From the NCBI GenBank assembly GCA_900547295.1, contig URGK01000013.1, positions 1-39,805 of the forward strand: a stretch of DNA of 39,805 nt, written 5' to 3'. Shown here piece by piece: positions 16,156 to 24,782 of this stretch; position 1 is the first letter of the stretch, and each line of letters starts with the position of its first letter. Origin of the DNA: an uncultured Eubacteriales bacterium. GTDB taxonomy: Bacteria; Bacillota; Clostridia; Peptostreptococcales; Anaerovoracaceae. The notes beneath the pieces were generated by a model. That model searched no databases. It was not told where the DNA came from and saw only the letters and a program-made list of their open reading frames with translations. The translations under genes were made by a program, and so were the position numbers.

Positions 16156-16184
16156 TTGACATAAAATAATATTTGATATATTAT
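16156..16184 (+). promoter_or_regulatory. sigma-A promoter of prfB
   Basis: TTGACA (16156-16161), 17 bases, TATTAT (16179-16184), about 95 bases before the prfB start in an otherwise gene-free gap of 167 bases. No clear terminator for the MATE gene is visible in this gap. Confidence 0.8.
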
Positions 16185-16279
16185 TTATAAAAATGAGCCG
16201 ATGTGTAAATATCTATAATATAGGCACTTGCCGCATAGGGCTCAGATAAAAAATACAAGAACAGTAAGGAGAAAATACA

Positions 16280-17381
16280 ATGCTGGAATTAGAACAGATA
16301 AAACAGAATCTGCCTAAACTGTCCGAAAAACTGGGAGAGGTCGGTGACTCTCTTTGACCCGGCAGGGCTCAAAGAAAGACTTGACGAACTTAACTTCATA
16401 GCGGAGAAACCGGATTTCTGGAGCGACCAGAGCGCGGCCCAGAGGCTGCTGAGAGAACAGAAAACTCTCGAGAAAAAGCTCGCGTCATATCAAAGATTGG
16501 TATCGGGCATAGAGGATATTGAGCTTACCATAGAGCTGGCGGAGTCGGAAGATGATGCGGAGCTTGCCGCATCGGTTATTTCTGATTATGACAGTCTTGA
16601 GGCTGAGATTGAAAGCCTCAGACTTGAGCTTCTGCTGAACGGTAAATACGACAGAAACAATGCGATACTTTCAATTCACGCAGGGACAGGCGGAGTTGAC
16701 GCAATGGACTGGGCATCAATGCTGCTTCGTATGTATACCAGATGGTGTGAAAAAAAGGGATACAAGGTAAGGCTGATAGATCTGCAGGACGATACAGAGG
16801 CAGGCATCAAATCTGCAACGCTGATTGCAGAGGGTGAGAATGCTTATGGCTATCTCAAAAACGAGCAGGGTGTTCACAGGCTTGTCAGAATATCACCTTT
16901 CAATGCCGCAGGCAAAAGACAGACTTCGTTTGCTTCACTTGAGGTAATGCCTGAAATAGATGACGACATCAATATTGAAATTGATCCTGAGGACATCAGA
17001 GTTGATACCTACAGATCAAGCGGTGCAGGCGGTCAGCATGTAAACACTACCGACTCGGCTATCAGAATTACGCATCTGCCTACAAACATTGTGGTTACCT
17101 GCCAGAATGAGAGAAGCCAGATACAAAACAGAGAAACAGCTATGAAAATTCTCAAATCCAAGCTGATAGAGCTGGCAGAGGAGCAGCAGAAGGAAGACCT
17201 CAAGGAGCTTAAGGGCGATTTCTCCATGATAACGTGGGGAGCGCAGATACGCTCATATGTTTTCCAGCCGTACACTATGGTCAAGGATCACAGGACAGGA
17301 GCTGAAACCGCCAATGTTGATGCAGTGATGGACGGGGATCTCGATTACTTTATAAATGAAAAGCTTAAACAGGGCAATTAA
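16280..17381 (+). CDS. prfB: peptide chain release factor 2, with programmed +1 frameshift
   Basis: RF2 releases finished peptides at UGA and UAA. The gene starts at ATG 16280 (AAGGAG upstream) and runs 25 codons to an in-frame TGA at 16355. After a +1 shift it continues to 17381, giving 366 residues, the normal RF2 length. The second part holds the domain 2 tripeptide SPF (RISPFNAAGKRQTSF) used to read UGA/UAA, and the catalytic GGQ loop in SSGAGGQHVNTTDSAIRITH. Annotating from a downstream GTG (16344) would lose the N-terminus. Low RF2 lets the ribosome pause at the TGA and shift, so the protein regulates its own synthesis. Confidence 0.96.
16343..16358 (+). promoter_or_regulatory. prfB programmed +1 frameshift site
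   Basis: The slippery sequence is TCT CTT TGA C, with CTT at 16352-16354 and TGA at 16355-16357. A Shine-Dalgarno-like GGTGA (16343-16347) lies 4 bases before CTT, and GGGAGAGG a little further upstream. The encoded junction is S-L-F/D-P, as in other bacterial RF2 genes. Confidence 0.93.
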
Positions 17382-17394
17382 ACGAAACGAACGG

Positions 17395-17425
17395 GCTGCA
17401 TAGGTGTTGACTTATGCGGCTCTTT
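17395..17425 (+). terminator. weak terminator of prfB
   Basis: GCTGCATA / TATGCGGC (8 pairs including one G-T, 17395-17402 and 17413-17420) followed by TCTTTATC. The T-tract is interrupted, so read-through into the next gene is likely. Confidence 0.5.
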
Positions 17426-17448
17426 ATCAATAGCGAGGAGAGGAAGAT

Positions 17449-18312
17449 ATGAAAACAATAGGATTTATAGGTGTGGGAATTATGGGTAAATCAATGGTTC
17501 GCAATCTGATGAAGGCGGGCTTTGAAGTGCGCATTTATGCCAGAAATAAAGAGAAGGTCAAAGATGTTATTGCAGAGGGCGCCAAGTTCTTTGAAAACAT
17601 CAGAGAATGCGTGAAAGGCTGTGATGCCGTAATTACAATAGTAGGCTATCCTGCTGATGTTGAAGCTGTGTACTTCGGTGAGGGAAAGATAATAGACTCA
17701 GCTGAAAAGGGCGCCTACCTTATAGATATGACAACCACAAGCCCGCAGCTGGATATGAGAATTTCGGAGACAGCTTCACCTCTGGGATTTCATGTGCTTG
17801 ATGCGCCTGTTACAGGCGGTGACAGAGGAGCAAAGGCAGGAACCTTATCAATACTTGTCGGCGGTAAGCGTGAGGACTGCGAGGCGTGCATGGATATATT
17901 CAGGGCAATGGGCAGCAACATAACCTATTACGGCCCGTCAGGCGCGGGGCAGCACGCCAAGCTTGCAAACCAGATAATGCAGGCGTCGATAATGTCGGGT
18001 GTGTGCGAGGCTCTTGCATATGTCAGAGAACAGGGACTTGACCCGGAGGTGTTTATGAAAGGCGCAGCGGCAGGTGCTGGGCAGAATGCGCTGCTTGAGT
18101 CCTACGGCGAGAGAATATGCAAAGATGATTTGGAGCCGGGCTTTTTTGTGGACTTTTTCATAAAGGATATGAAGCTGGCATACGATTCGGTAAAGCTGGG
18201 AGGCCTTGAGCTTGATGTGCTGGGCAGGGTGATTGAGAATTACCAGCAGCTGTCTGATGAGGGACTTGGCAGAGCGGGCATGCAGGCGCTGATTAAGCAT
18301 TATGAAAAATAA
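17449..18312 (+). CDS. NAD(P)-dependent beta-hydroxyacid dehydrogenase
   Basis: A 287-residue cytosolic oxidoreductase of the 3-hydroxyisobutyrate dehydrogenase / tartronate semialdehyde reductase family. The N-terminal Rossmann motif is GFIGVGIMGKSM (residues 5-16). The substrate-binding signature is DAPVTGGDRGAKAGTLSILV (residues 118-137). The catalytic Lys171 with Asn174 lies in GQHAKLANQIMQ. The C-terminal helical domain has FFIKDMKLA. An Arg-containing loop (YARNKEKV) after strand 2 would fit NADPH but does not prove it. The substrate is not readable from sequence. GAGGAG precedes the ATG; it stands alone between prfB and tex. Confidence 0.87.
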   Translation: MKTIGFIGVGIMGKSMVRNLMKAGFEVRIYARNKEKVKDVIAEGAKFFENIRECVKGCDAVITIVGYPADVEAVYFGEGKIIDSAEKGAYLIDMTTTSPQLDMRISETASPLGFHVLDAPVTGGDRGAKAGTLSILVGGKREDCEACMDIFRAMGSNITYYGPSGAGQHAKLANQIMQASIMSGVCEALAYVREQGLDPEVFMKGAAAGAGQNALLESYGERICKDDLEPGFFVDFFIKDMKLAYDSVKLGGLELDVLGRVIENYQQLSDEGLGRAGMQALIKHYEK

Positions 18313-18316
18313 ATGG

Positions 18317-18345
18317 TTGATTACAGCAAGGTTACTCTGTAAAAT
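18317..18345 (+). promoter_or_regulatory. sigma-A promoter of tex
   Basis: TTGATT (18317-18322), 17 bases, TAAAAT (18340-18345), about 33 bases before the tex start codon and directly after the dehydrogenase stop. Confidence 0.65.
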
Positions 18346-18378
18346 AGAGAGAGCAAAAACGAAAGGACCATTAACAGT

Positions 18379-20598
18379 ATGAATATAATTGAGAGGCTGG
18401 CGGCAGAGTTTAAACTCAAAGCATCACAGGTTGAAAAAACCGTACAACTTATAGACGAGGGCAACACAATACCGTTTATTGCAAGATACCGTAAGGAAGC
18501 AACAGGCGGACTTTCCGATGACATACTAAGAGAGCTTGACACAAGACTTGCATATCTCAGAGGTCTTGAGGAGCGCAAGGAGGAGGTAATCCGCCTCATA
18601 GACGAGCAGGGCAAGCTTACCGATGAACTTAAGGAAGAGATTTTAAAGGCAGAGGTGTTGCAGAGAATTGAGGACCTGTACAAGCCTTTCAAACAGAAAA
18701 AAGCAACAAGAGCTTCCAAGGCCAAAGAAAAAGGCTTAGAGCCTCTTGCCATGATTTTCTGGAAGCAGGAGCAGGAAACAGGCAGCGTAGAGGAGCTTGC
18801 CGCAGACTTTGTTAATGAGGAAAAAGGCGTTGAGTCAGAGGACAAGGCCATAGCGGGAGCCTGTGACATCATAGCTGAAATGATTTCAGACGATCCGGAA
18901 ATCACAGCGGCAGTAAGAGAGTATACATTCTCATCAGCCGTTATAACCTCGACTGCGACAGACCCGGAAGAAAAATCAGTATATGAAACATACTACGAAT
19001 ACAGCGAAGCCGTATCCAAAATACCAAACCACAGAGTCCTTGCCATAAACAGAGGCGAAAAGGAAGAAAAGCTCAAGGTCAAAGTGGAGCTTGATGTGGA
19101 CAAGGTCCTCAAAATGATAAGGGATATGGTTGTAACCAGCGAAAACAGTATATTTACAGAGCTTCTGGAAGCAACCATAGCAGATGCCTACAAGCGCCTT
19201 ATAGCTCCGTCTGTTGAAAGAGAAGCAAGAAATATGCTTACAGAAAGAGCAGAGGAGGAGGCTGTAAAGGTATTTGCGAAGAACACAGAAAAACTGCTTA
19301 TGGTGCCGCCTGTAAACGGAGCAAGAATTATAGCCATAGACCCGGGCTACAGAACAGGCTGTAAGGTTGCGGTACTCAATCAGACAGGTAAGCTGCTGGC
19401 ATATACAACTATATACCCTACACAGCCTAAAAACGATGTGAAGGGGACAGAGGCTGTTCTTGCCAAGCTGATAGAAAAATACAGAATAAATGTGATTGTA
19501 ATAGGAAACGGTACTGCCTCAAGAGAAACTGAAGAGGTGGTTGCACAGTTCCTCAGGAAAAACAGTTATGATATCCAGTACACTATTGTAAACGAAGCAG
19601 GCGCATCGGTATATTCGGCATCTAAGCTTGCGGCAGAGGAATATCCTGACCTTGATGTAACCACAAGAGGCGCTATGTCACTGGGCAGAAGACTGCAGGA
19701 TCCTCTTGCAGAGCTTGTAAAAATATCGCCTAAGCACATAGGAGTGGGACAGTATCAGCACGATATAAATCAGGGAATGCTTGAAACTGCTCTCGGAAAT
19801 GTTGTAGAGGACTGCGTAAACAGAGTTGGTGTTGACCTGAATACTGCCTCACCGTCACTGCTTTCATATATTGCAGGCATCAATATGGGTATTGCAAAGA
19901 ACATTGTTGCCTACAGAGAGGAAAACGGAGCCTTTACGGACAGAAAACAGCTTCTCAAGGTTTCAAAGCTGGGACCTAAGGCGTTTACCCAGTGCGCAGG
20001 CTTTTGCAGAATTTCAAAGGGGGACAATCCTCTTGATGCAACCTCTGTACACCCTGAGTCATACGAGGCGGCAGAGGCTATGCTGGATAAGCTTCACATA
20101 GATAAGGAAGAAATATCAAAGGGCGGAGCCAAGGACATAGAGGAGAGAATATGCGCCGCATACCCTGCTGTGACAGGCAGAGCTAAAGGCTTTGACGCAC
20201 TCAAAAACCTCAATGCAGGACTTGGCAGGAGCATAGAAAAACTGGCGGAGGATATAGGGATAGGAACACCGACACTCAAGGATATTATTGATGAAATCAA
20301 AAAACCGGGCAGAGACCCAAGAGACGAGGCTCCGGCAGTAATATTCAGAAATGATGTCAGAAGCTTTGAGGACCTCAAGGTCGACATGGAGCTTACGGGG
20401 ACTGTCAGAAACGTAGTCGATTTCGGCGCGTTTGTTGATATAGGTGTTAAAAATGACGGTCTTGTGCACATATCGCAGATAAGCGATAAGTTCATCAGGC
20501 ATCCTATGGACGCTGTTTCGGTGGGGGATACTGTCAAGGTGAAGATAATATCCATAGACTATGACAAGCAGAGAGTCGGACTTACGATGAAGCTGTAA
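18379..20598 (+). CDS. tex: Tex-type S1 RNA-binding protein
   Basis: A 739-residue cytosolic nucleic-acid-binding protein of the Tex family, linked to transcription and RNA handling. Layout in order: N-terminal helical domain with NTIPFIARYRKEATGGLSDD (about residues 30-49), a YqgF/RNase H-like domain (about 310-450, with AIDPGYRTGCKVAVL), a helix-hairpin-helix region (about 480-560, with NTASPSLLSYIAGINMGIAK), and a C-terminal S1 domain (about 665-738, GTVRNVVDFGAFVDIGVKN then DGLVHISQIS). Length is standard. GAAAGGA precedes the ATG. It is monocistronic, with its own promoter and a hairpin beyond. Confidence 0.95.
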   Translation: MNIIERLAAEFKLKASQVEKTVQLIDEGNTIPFIARYRKEATGGLSDDILRELDTRLAYLRGLEERKEEVIRLIDEQGKLTDELKEEILKAEVLQRIEDLYKPFKQKKATRASKAKEKGLEPLAMIFWKQEQETGSVEELAADFVNEEKGVESEDKAIAGACDIIAEMISDDPEITAAVREYTFSSAVITSTATDPEEKSVYETYYEYSEAVSKIPNHRVLAINRGEKEEKLKVKVELDVDKVLKMIRDMVVTSENSIFTELLEATIADAYKRLIAPSVEREARNMLTERAEEEAVKVFAKNTEKLLMVPPVNGARIIAIDPGYRTGCKVAVLNQTGKLLAYTTIYPTQPKNDVKGTEAVLAKLIEKYRINVIVIGNGTASRETEEVVAQFLRKNSYDIQYTIVNEAGASVYSASKLAAEEYPDLDVTTRGAMSLGRRLQDPLAELVKISPKHIGVGQYQHDINQGMLETALGNVVEDCVNRVGVDLNTASPSLLSYIAGINMGIAKNIVAYREENGAFTDRKQLLKVSKLGPKAFTQCAGFCRISKGDNPLDATSVHPESYEAAEAMLDKLHIDKEEISKGGAKDIEERICAAYPAVTGRAKGFDALKNLNAGLGRSIEKLAEDIGIGTPTLKDIIDEIKKPGRDPRDEAPAVIFRNDVRSFEDLKVDMELTGTVRNVVDFGAFVDIGVKNDGLVHISQISDKFIRHPMDAVSVGDTVKVKIISIDYDKQRVGLTMKL

Positions 20599-20611
20599 AA
20601 TTAAAAGTATA

Positions 20612-20641
20612 TTTGACATTGTATTCGGATATGATGTCAAA
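20612..20641. other. inverted repeat after tex
   Basis: Perfect 8-bp arms TTTGACAT / ATGTCAAA with a 14-base loop, starting 14 bases after the tex stop. No T-tract follows. It may be an operator or a stabilising 3' structure. Confidence 0.4.
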
Positions 20642-20748
20642 CAGTTAAAGGGGAATTAAGCCAATATACATCAGCGCCGAATTTCTGCGATCAGAATGGA
20701 GAGGGTAAGTGGAAAATTGCTTGATATATGGTTTTAACATTTGGTCGG

Positions 20749-20785
20749 AAAACACCTGTAAGTGCCAGTTGCAGGTGTTTTTACA
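20749..20785 (+). terminator. terminator in the tex-xpt gap
   Basis: Ten-bp stem AAAACACCTG (20749-20758) / CAGGTGTTTT (20772-20781), whose distal arm runs into TTTTT. It may end tex transcripts. Between 20642 and 20748 I see no gene and nothing else supportable. Confidence 0.7.
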
Positions 20786-20804
20786 GGCAATGTCAAAGAA
20801 TATT

Positions 20805-20901
20805 ATCGCAAATGATAACGAGTGACGGTTCTGACTTGTCGGTAAATAAAAATTAACCGTGCGATGATTTTTGCGGGGGAGTAAATCTCTCCGCTGTTTT
20901 T
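20805..20901 (+). ncRNA. candidate structured RNA with its own terminator
   Basis: ATCGCA (20805-20810) can pair with TGCGAT (20860-20865), and ACGGTT (20825-20830) with AACCGT (20855-20860), so the 3' strand AACCGTGCGAT is almost continuous. Directly after comes a GC-rich hairpin GCGGGGGAG / CTCTCCGC (20873-20881 and 20887-20894, one bulge) followed by TGTTTTT. This is the form of a small RNA or a leader with a terminator, in a gap that holds no gene. No convincing promoter was found just upstream. Confidence 0.4.
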
Positions 20902-20984
20902 AGTTAGCAGGGAATATAACAACCGCTCTGACTAATGTACTGAAATAAAAACATTGATTTTGTTGCGGTTTTTGATATGTTCGA

Positions 20985-21013
20985 TTGACAAGCATCGAAA
21001 CATTTGATATGCT
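20985..21013 (+). promoter_or_regulatory. sigma-A promoter of xpt
   Basis: TTGACA (20985-20990), 17 bases, TATGCT (21008-21013). Transcription would start about 20 bases before the riboswitch. An imperfect inverted repeat ATGTTCGAT / ATCGAAACAT straddles the -35 box and could be an operator. Confidence 0.75.
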
Positions 21014-21037
21014 GTAAGTGGTTTCAATAAAAGAATA

Positions 21038-21189
21038 TTTGCCAATATAGTTTTGGATATAAGGCCCAAAAGTTTCTACCGTGACGCCGATAAGTCACGA
21101 CTATTGGTTGCATTAACTTCTGTCCTTTCATTTTTGACAGGATGATGCGTATATTGGCAAACAGGTTCTTTGGACCTGTTTTATTTATT
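21038..21189 (+). promoter_or_regulatory. guanine-class purine riboswitch with terminator
   Basis: The aptamer spans 21042-21107: P1 CCAATA / TATTGG, P2 TTTTGG / CCAAAA (21051-21056, 21066-21071), conserved J2/3 TTTCTACC (21073-21080), P3 GTGAC / GTCAC (21081-21085, 21094-21098) and J3/1 GACTAT. The cytosine at 21101 is the ligand-pairing base and indicates guanine or hypoxanthine, not adenine. The terminator is AACAGGT / ACCTGTT (21160-21166, 21174-21180) plus a T-rich tail. TTTGCCAATATA (21038-21049), the 5' side of P1, is fully complementary over 12 bases to TATATTGGCAAA (21150-21161), which overlaps the terminator stem and is the likely antiterminator. Purine binding should lower expression. 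Confidence 0.93.
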
Positions 21190-21217
21190 CCGGCAGAAAA
21201 CAAAACGGAGGTGGCAC

Positions 21218-21787
21218 GTGAAAGCGCTCGAAGAAAAAATTCTAAAAGAAGGCACAGTTAAGGACGGCGGCATACTCAAAGTGGACAATTTCCTTAACCA
21301 CCAGATTGACGCACCTTTCCTTATGGAAATGGGCAGCGAAATCAAAAGACTTTATTCAGACTGCGGTGTCACTAAAATTCTAACAATTGAAGCTTCAGGC
21401 ATAGCGATAGCTATGGCAGCGGCAGCTCAGATGGGACTTCCTGTTCTGTTCGCAAAGAAAAACAGAACAAAGAACATCAGCAGCGATACATACTGTACCA
21501 AGGTTGCCTCATTTACACACGGCATTGACTATGATGTTGTAGTAAGCAAATCATATCTTACACCGGAGGACACAGTTCTTATCGTTGACGACTTTCTTGC
21601 TCACGGCAATGCTCTTGAGGGTCTTGCCGATCTTGCAAAACAGGCAGGAGCCAGGGTGGCAGGTGCTGCGATTGCTATCGAAAAGGGCTTTCAGGGCGGC
21701 GGCGACAGACTGCGCAGCGAAGGCATGCGTATAGAGTCCCTTGCGCTGATTGACGATATGTCGGATGGAAAAATCACCTTCCGTTAA
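21218..21787 (+). CDS. xpt: xanthine phosphoribosyltransferase
   Basis: A 189-residue cytosolic purine-salvage enzyme that makes XMP from xanthine and PRPP. The start is the GTG at 21218, 4 bases after GGAGGTGG; the product then begins MKALEEKILKEGTV, as in other Xpt proteins. Earlier in-frame codons fall inside the riboswitch terminator. LKVDNFLNHQID near the N-terminus and the PRPP-binding VLIVDDFLAHGNAL (about residues 123-136) are diagnostic. It is the first gene behind the guanine riboswitch, and the nucleoside importer genes follow, so uptake and salvage of purines are linked. Confidence 0.95.
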   Translation: MKALEEKILKEGTVKDGGILKVDNFLNHQIDAPFLMEMGSEIKRLYSDCGVTKILTIEASGIAIAMAAAAQMGLPVLFAKKNRTKNISSDTYCTKVASFTHGIDYDVVVSKSYLTPEDTVLIVDDFLAHGNALEGLADLAKQAGARVAGAAIAIEKGFQGGGDRLRSEGMRIESLALIDDMSDGKITFR

Positions 21788-21858
21788 TCAGCAGATTTTC
21801 TGCAAGATTTAATTAACTATTTTTTACGTATTTGCCTAAAAGGCAGAAGGAGAACAAA

Positions 21859-23061
21859 ATGAAAAAGACTATCGCTTTATTACTTTCACTGGTAATGGTA
21901 ATCGGAATGGTTGCTTTCACAGGTTGCGGTTCAAAAGACGACAGCTCAAACGGCGGCGACTTCAAAGTTGGATTTATATGTCTGCATGACGAGAACTCAA
22001 CTTATGACAAGAACTTTATTGATGCTGCAAACGCTGCATGTGAAGAACTCGGAGTAGAAGCAGTTATCAAGACAAACATCCCTGAAGGACAGGAATGCTA
22101 CGATGCAGCAGCAGAACTTGTAGATGCAGGCTGCGGAATCGTATTTGCTGACTCATTCGGTCATGAAGACTTCATGATCCAGGCTGCAAAGGACTTCCCT
22201 GAAGTACAGTTCTGCCACTCAACAGGAACAAAAGCGCACACAGAAAACCTTGCAAATTACCACAATGCGTTCGCTTCAATCTATGAAGGCAGATATCTTG
22301 CAGGCGTAGCTGCAGGAATGAAGATCAACGAAATGATCGATGCAGGAACAATCACAGCAGACGAAGCTAAAATGGGATACGTCGGCGCATATACTTATGC
22401 AGAAGTAGTATCAGGCTACACTTCATTCTTCCTCGGCGCTCGTTCAGTTTGTGAATCAGTTACAATGGAAGTAACTTTCACAGGTTCATGGTATGACGAA
22501 GCACTCGAAAAAGAAGCTGCTAACAAACTTATAAATGACGGTTGCGTACTCGTTTCACAGCACGCGGACTCAATGGGAGCACCTACAGCCTGCGAAAAGG
22601 CAGGAGTTCCTAACGTATCATACAACGGAAGCACACAGGATGCTTGCCCTAACACATTCATCGTTTCATCAAGAATTGACTGGACACCTTACTATGTATA
22701 TGCAATCAAAGCAGCACAGGGCGGTGAAGCTATCGAAGCTGACTGGACAGGCAACCTTGAAACAGGATCAGTTGTTTTAACTGACGTTAACGAAGAAGTG
22801 GCAGCAGAAGGAACTGCAGACAAAATTGCAGAGATTACAAAGAAGCTTGAAGCAGGAGAACTTCAGGTATTCGATATCACAACATTCACAGTTGACGGTA
22901 AGGAAGTAGACTCATACAAGGCTGACGTAGACACAGACGCTGACTATGTAAAAGATACAGAAGTAATCGAAAACGGCGCATTCCAGGAATCAAAATTCAG
23001 ATCAGCTCCGTACTTCGATCTTCAGATTGACGGAATCAAGCTTCTGGACACAAAATTCTAA
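21859..23061 (+). CDS. BMP-family substrate-binding lipoprotein, nucleoside ABC importer
   Basis: 400 residues from the ATG at 21859 (AGAAGGAG 7 bases upstream). The signal peptide ends in lipobox AFTGC with Cys23 as the lipidated residue. The mature domain is of the basic membrane protein (Bmp/PnrA/Med) type: KVGFICLHDENSTYDKNF, then IYEGRYLAGVAAG and VLVSQHADSMGAPTACEKAG. Members bind purine nucleosides outside the membrane. Codon use is more biased than in the permeases, fitting the high amount of binding protein needed. It lies 71 bases after xpt and before the ATPase and permease genes, with a hairpin between. Confidence 0.92.
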   Translation: MKKTIALLLSLVMVIGMVAFTGCGSKDDSSNGGDFKVGFICLHDENSTYDKNFIDAANAACEELGVEAVIKTNIPEGQECYDAAAELVDAGCGIVFADSFGHEDFMIQAAKDFPEVQFCHSTGTKAHTENLANYHNAFASIYEGRYLAGVAAGMKINEMIDAGTITADEAKMGYVGAYTYAEVVSGYTSFFLGARSVCESVTMEVTFTGSWYDEALEKEAANKLINDGCVLVSQHADSMGAPTACEKAGVPNVSYNGSTQDACPNTFIVSSRIDWTPYYVYAIKAAQGGEAIEADWTGNLETGSVVLTDVNEEVAAEGTADKIAEITKKLEAGELQVFDITTFTVDGKEVDSYKADVDTDADYVKDTEVIENGAFQESKFRSAPYFDLQIDGIKLLDTKF

Positions 23062-23071
23062 GAATACATTT

Positions 23072-23113
23072 ACCAGCAAAAGCCCCGGTTTTAGCCGGGG
23101 TTTTCGTGCTGGT
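23072..23113 (+). terminator. hairpin terminator between lipoprotein and ATPase genes
   Basis: CCCCGG / CCGGGG with flanking AAAA / TTTT (23077-23087 and 23095-23104, one bulged G), enclosed by outer arms ACCAGCA / TGCTGGT (23072-23078 and 23107-23113). Partial termination here would give more lipoprotein than ATPase and permease. Confidence 0.85.
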
Positions 23114-23243
23114 ACAAGTGAACGTATTGCAGAGAAAAGCACATAACCGGTACAGGTATGGATTTTTCTGTGGAATACAAAACAGAAATACAAACAGATG
23201 ATACGCTTTAGGAAACATTAATTAAAGAAAGGTGTTGATTAAC

Positions 23244-24782
23244 TTGGCCAACAGAGAAGTGGCTGTGTCCCTGAGGGACATCACAAAAGTATTTGGTACA
23301 GTAAAAGCAAACAACAAAGTAAACCTTGACATTTATCGGGGCGAGATACTGTCACTGCTGGGTGAAAACGGAAGCGGCAAAACCACCCTTATGAATATGC
23401 TGTCGGGCATATACTATCCTGACGGAGGGGAGATTTACATCAACGGAGAGCCTGCGGCCATACATTCGCCAAAAGAGGCCTTTGACTACGGCATAGGAAT
23501 GATACATCAGCATTTTAAGCTGGTTGACGTATTTACGGCTGCAGAGAATATAATTCTGGGACTTAAAGAGGAAGGCAAACTGGACTTAAAGAAAGCCTCC
23601 GAAAAAATAAAAGAGATATGTGATACTTACGGATTTGATATAGATCCGCAGCAGAAGATATACAATATGTCAGTATCACAGAAGCAGACTGTCGAAATAG
23701 TAAAAGTGCTTTACAGAGGAGCGGACATACTCATACTTGACGAGCCTACAGCGGTACTTACACCACAGGAAACAGACAGGCTGTTTGCAGTGCTTAGAAA
23801 TATGAAGGAGGACGGCAAGACAGTAGTAATAATTACACATAAGCTTCACGAGGTACTTGACATATCAGACCGCGTGGCGGTACTTCGCAAGGGCGAGTTT
23901 GTAGGCGAAATGATAACAGCCGAAACAAACGAACAGGAAATGACAAATATGATGGTTGGACGAGCTGTCAGCCTTAACATCGACAGGCCGGAGCCTGTTA
24001 ATCCTAAAACACGTATCAAAGTTGAAAACCTTACAGTAAGAAGCCAGGACGGAGTTATTAAATTGGACGACGTTTCATTTACGGCAAACTCCGGAGAAAT
24101 CCTCGGTATTGCAGGTATCTCAGGCTGCGGCCAGAAAGAGCTGCTGGAAGCCATAGCGGGACTTCAGCCGGTGGAAAACGGAACTATTAAATACATAAAC
24201 GATGACGGCCAGGACGAGGAGCTTATAGGCAGAGACCCGCTTCAGATTGCGGCAATGGGCGTTGCGCTTTCGTTTGTTCCGGAAGACAGACTTGGCATGG
24301 GTCTTGTAGGCAATATGGACCTTACAGACAATATGATGCTCAGGTCTTTCCGTAAGGGCAAATCAATGTTTACCGACAGAAAAACACCTAGAAAGCTTGC
24401 GGAAAAAGTAGTTGATGAGCTTGAAGTAAGCACATCGAGCCTTTCAACTCCTGTCAGGAAGCTTTCAGGCGGTAACGTCCAGAAAGTGCTGGTAGGCAGA
24501 GAAATCGCATCGGCGCCGACAGTGCTGCTTTCGGCATACATCGTAAGAGGGCTTGATATAAATTCCTCATATACAATATATGATTTGCTCAACCAGCAGA
24601 AGAAAAAAGGCGTTGCAGTTATTTACGTCGGCGAGGACCTTGACGTGCTTATGGAGCTCAGTGACCGTATTATGGTTCTGTGCGGAGGCAGGGTCAGCGG
24701 TATAGTTGACGGCAGAACTGCAGACAAGAATGAGATAGGTATGATGATGACAAAGTTTGGAGGAGGTGCCGACAATGAGTAA
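23244..24782 (+). CDS. nucleoside ABC importer ATP-binding protein (two ATPase domains)
   Basis: 512 residues from a TTG at 23244, 9 bases after AGAAAGGTG and giving MANREVAVSLRDITKVFG; GTG 23232 and TTG 23235 are other possibilities but overlap the ribosome binding site. The first ABC domain has Walker A GENGSGKTT, the Q-loop before MIHQHFKLV, signature MSVSQKQTVEI and Walker B LILDEPTAVLTPQE. The second has the degenerate Walker A GISGCGQKE usual in this sugar/nucleoside group, signature LSGGNVQKVLV, and LLSAYIVRGLDINSSY in place of a standard Walker B. So one site is probably the main ATP-hydrolysing one. Its end overlaps the first permease gene by 8 bases. Confidence 0.92.
   Translation: MANREVAVSLRDITKVFGTVKANNKVNLDIYRGEILSLLGENGSGKTTLMNMLSGIYYPDGGEIYINGEPAAIHSPKEAFDYGIGMIHQHFKLVDVFTAAENIILGLKEEGKLDLKKASEKIKEICDTYGFDIDPQQKIYNMSVSQKQTVEIVKVLYRGADILILDEPTAVLTPQETDRLFAVLRNMKEDGKTVVIITHKLHEVLDISDRVAVLRKGEFVGEMITAETNEQEMTNMMVGRAVSLNIDRPEPVNPKTRIKVENLTVRSQDGVIKLDDVSFTANSGEILGIAGISGCGQKELLEAIAGLQPVENGTIKYINDDGQDEELIGRDPLQIAAMGVALSFVPEDRLGMGLVGNMDLTDNMMLRSFRKGKSMFTDRKTPRKLAEKVVDELEVSTSSLSTPVRKLSGGNVQKVLVGREIASAPTVLLSAYIVRGLDINSSYTIYDLLNQQKKKGVAVIYVGEDLDVLMELSDRIMVLCGGRVSGIVDGRTADKNEIGMMMTKFGGGADNE

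Noticed and set aside
20655..20680. GCCAATATA at about 20661 as a third partner for the riboswitch pairing
   Set aside because: It lies upstream of the xpt promoter and would not be in the same transcript.
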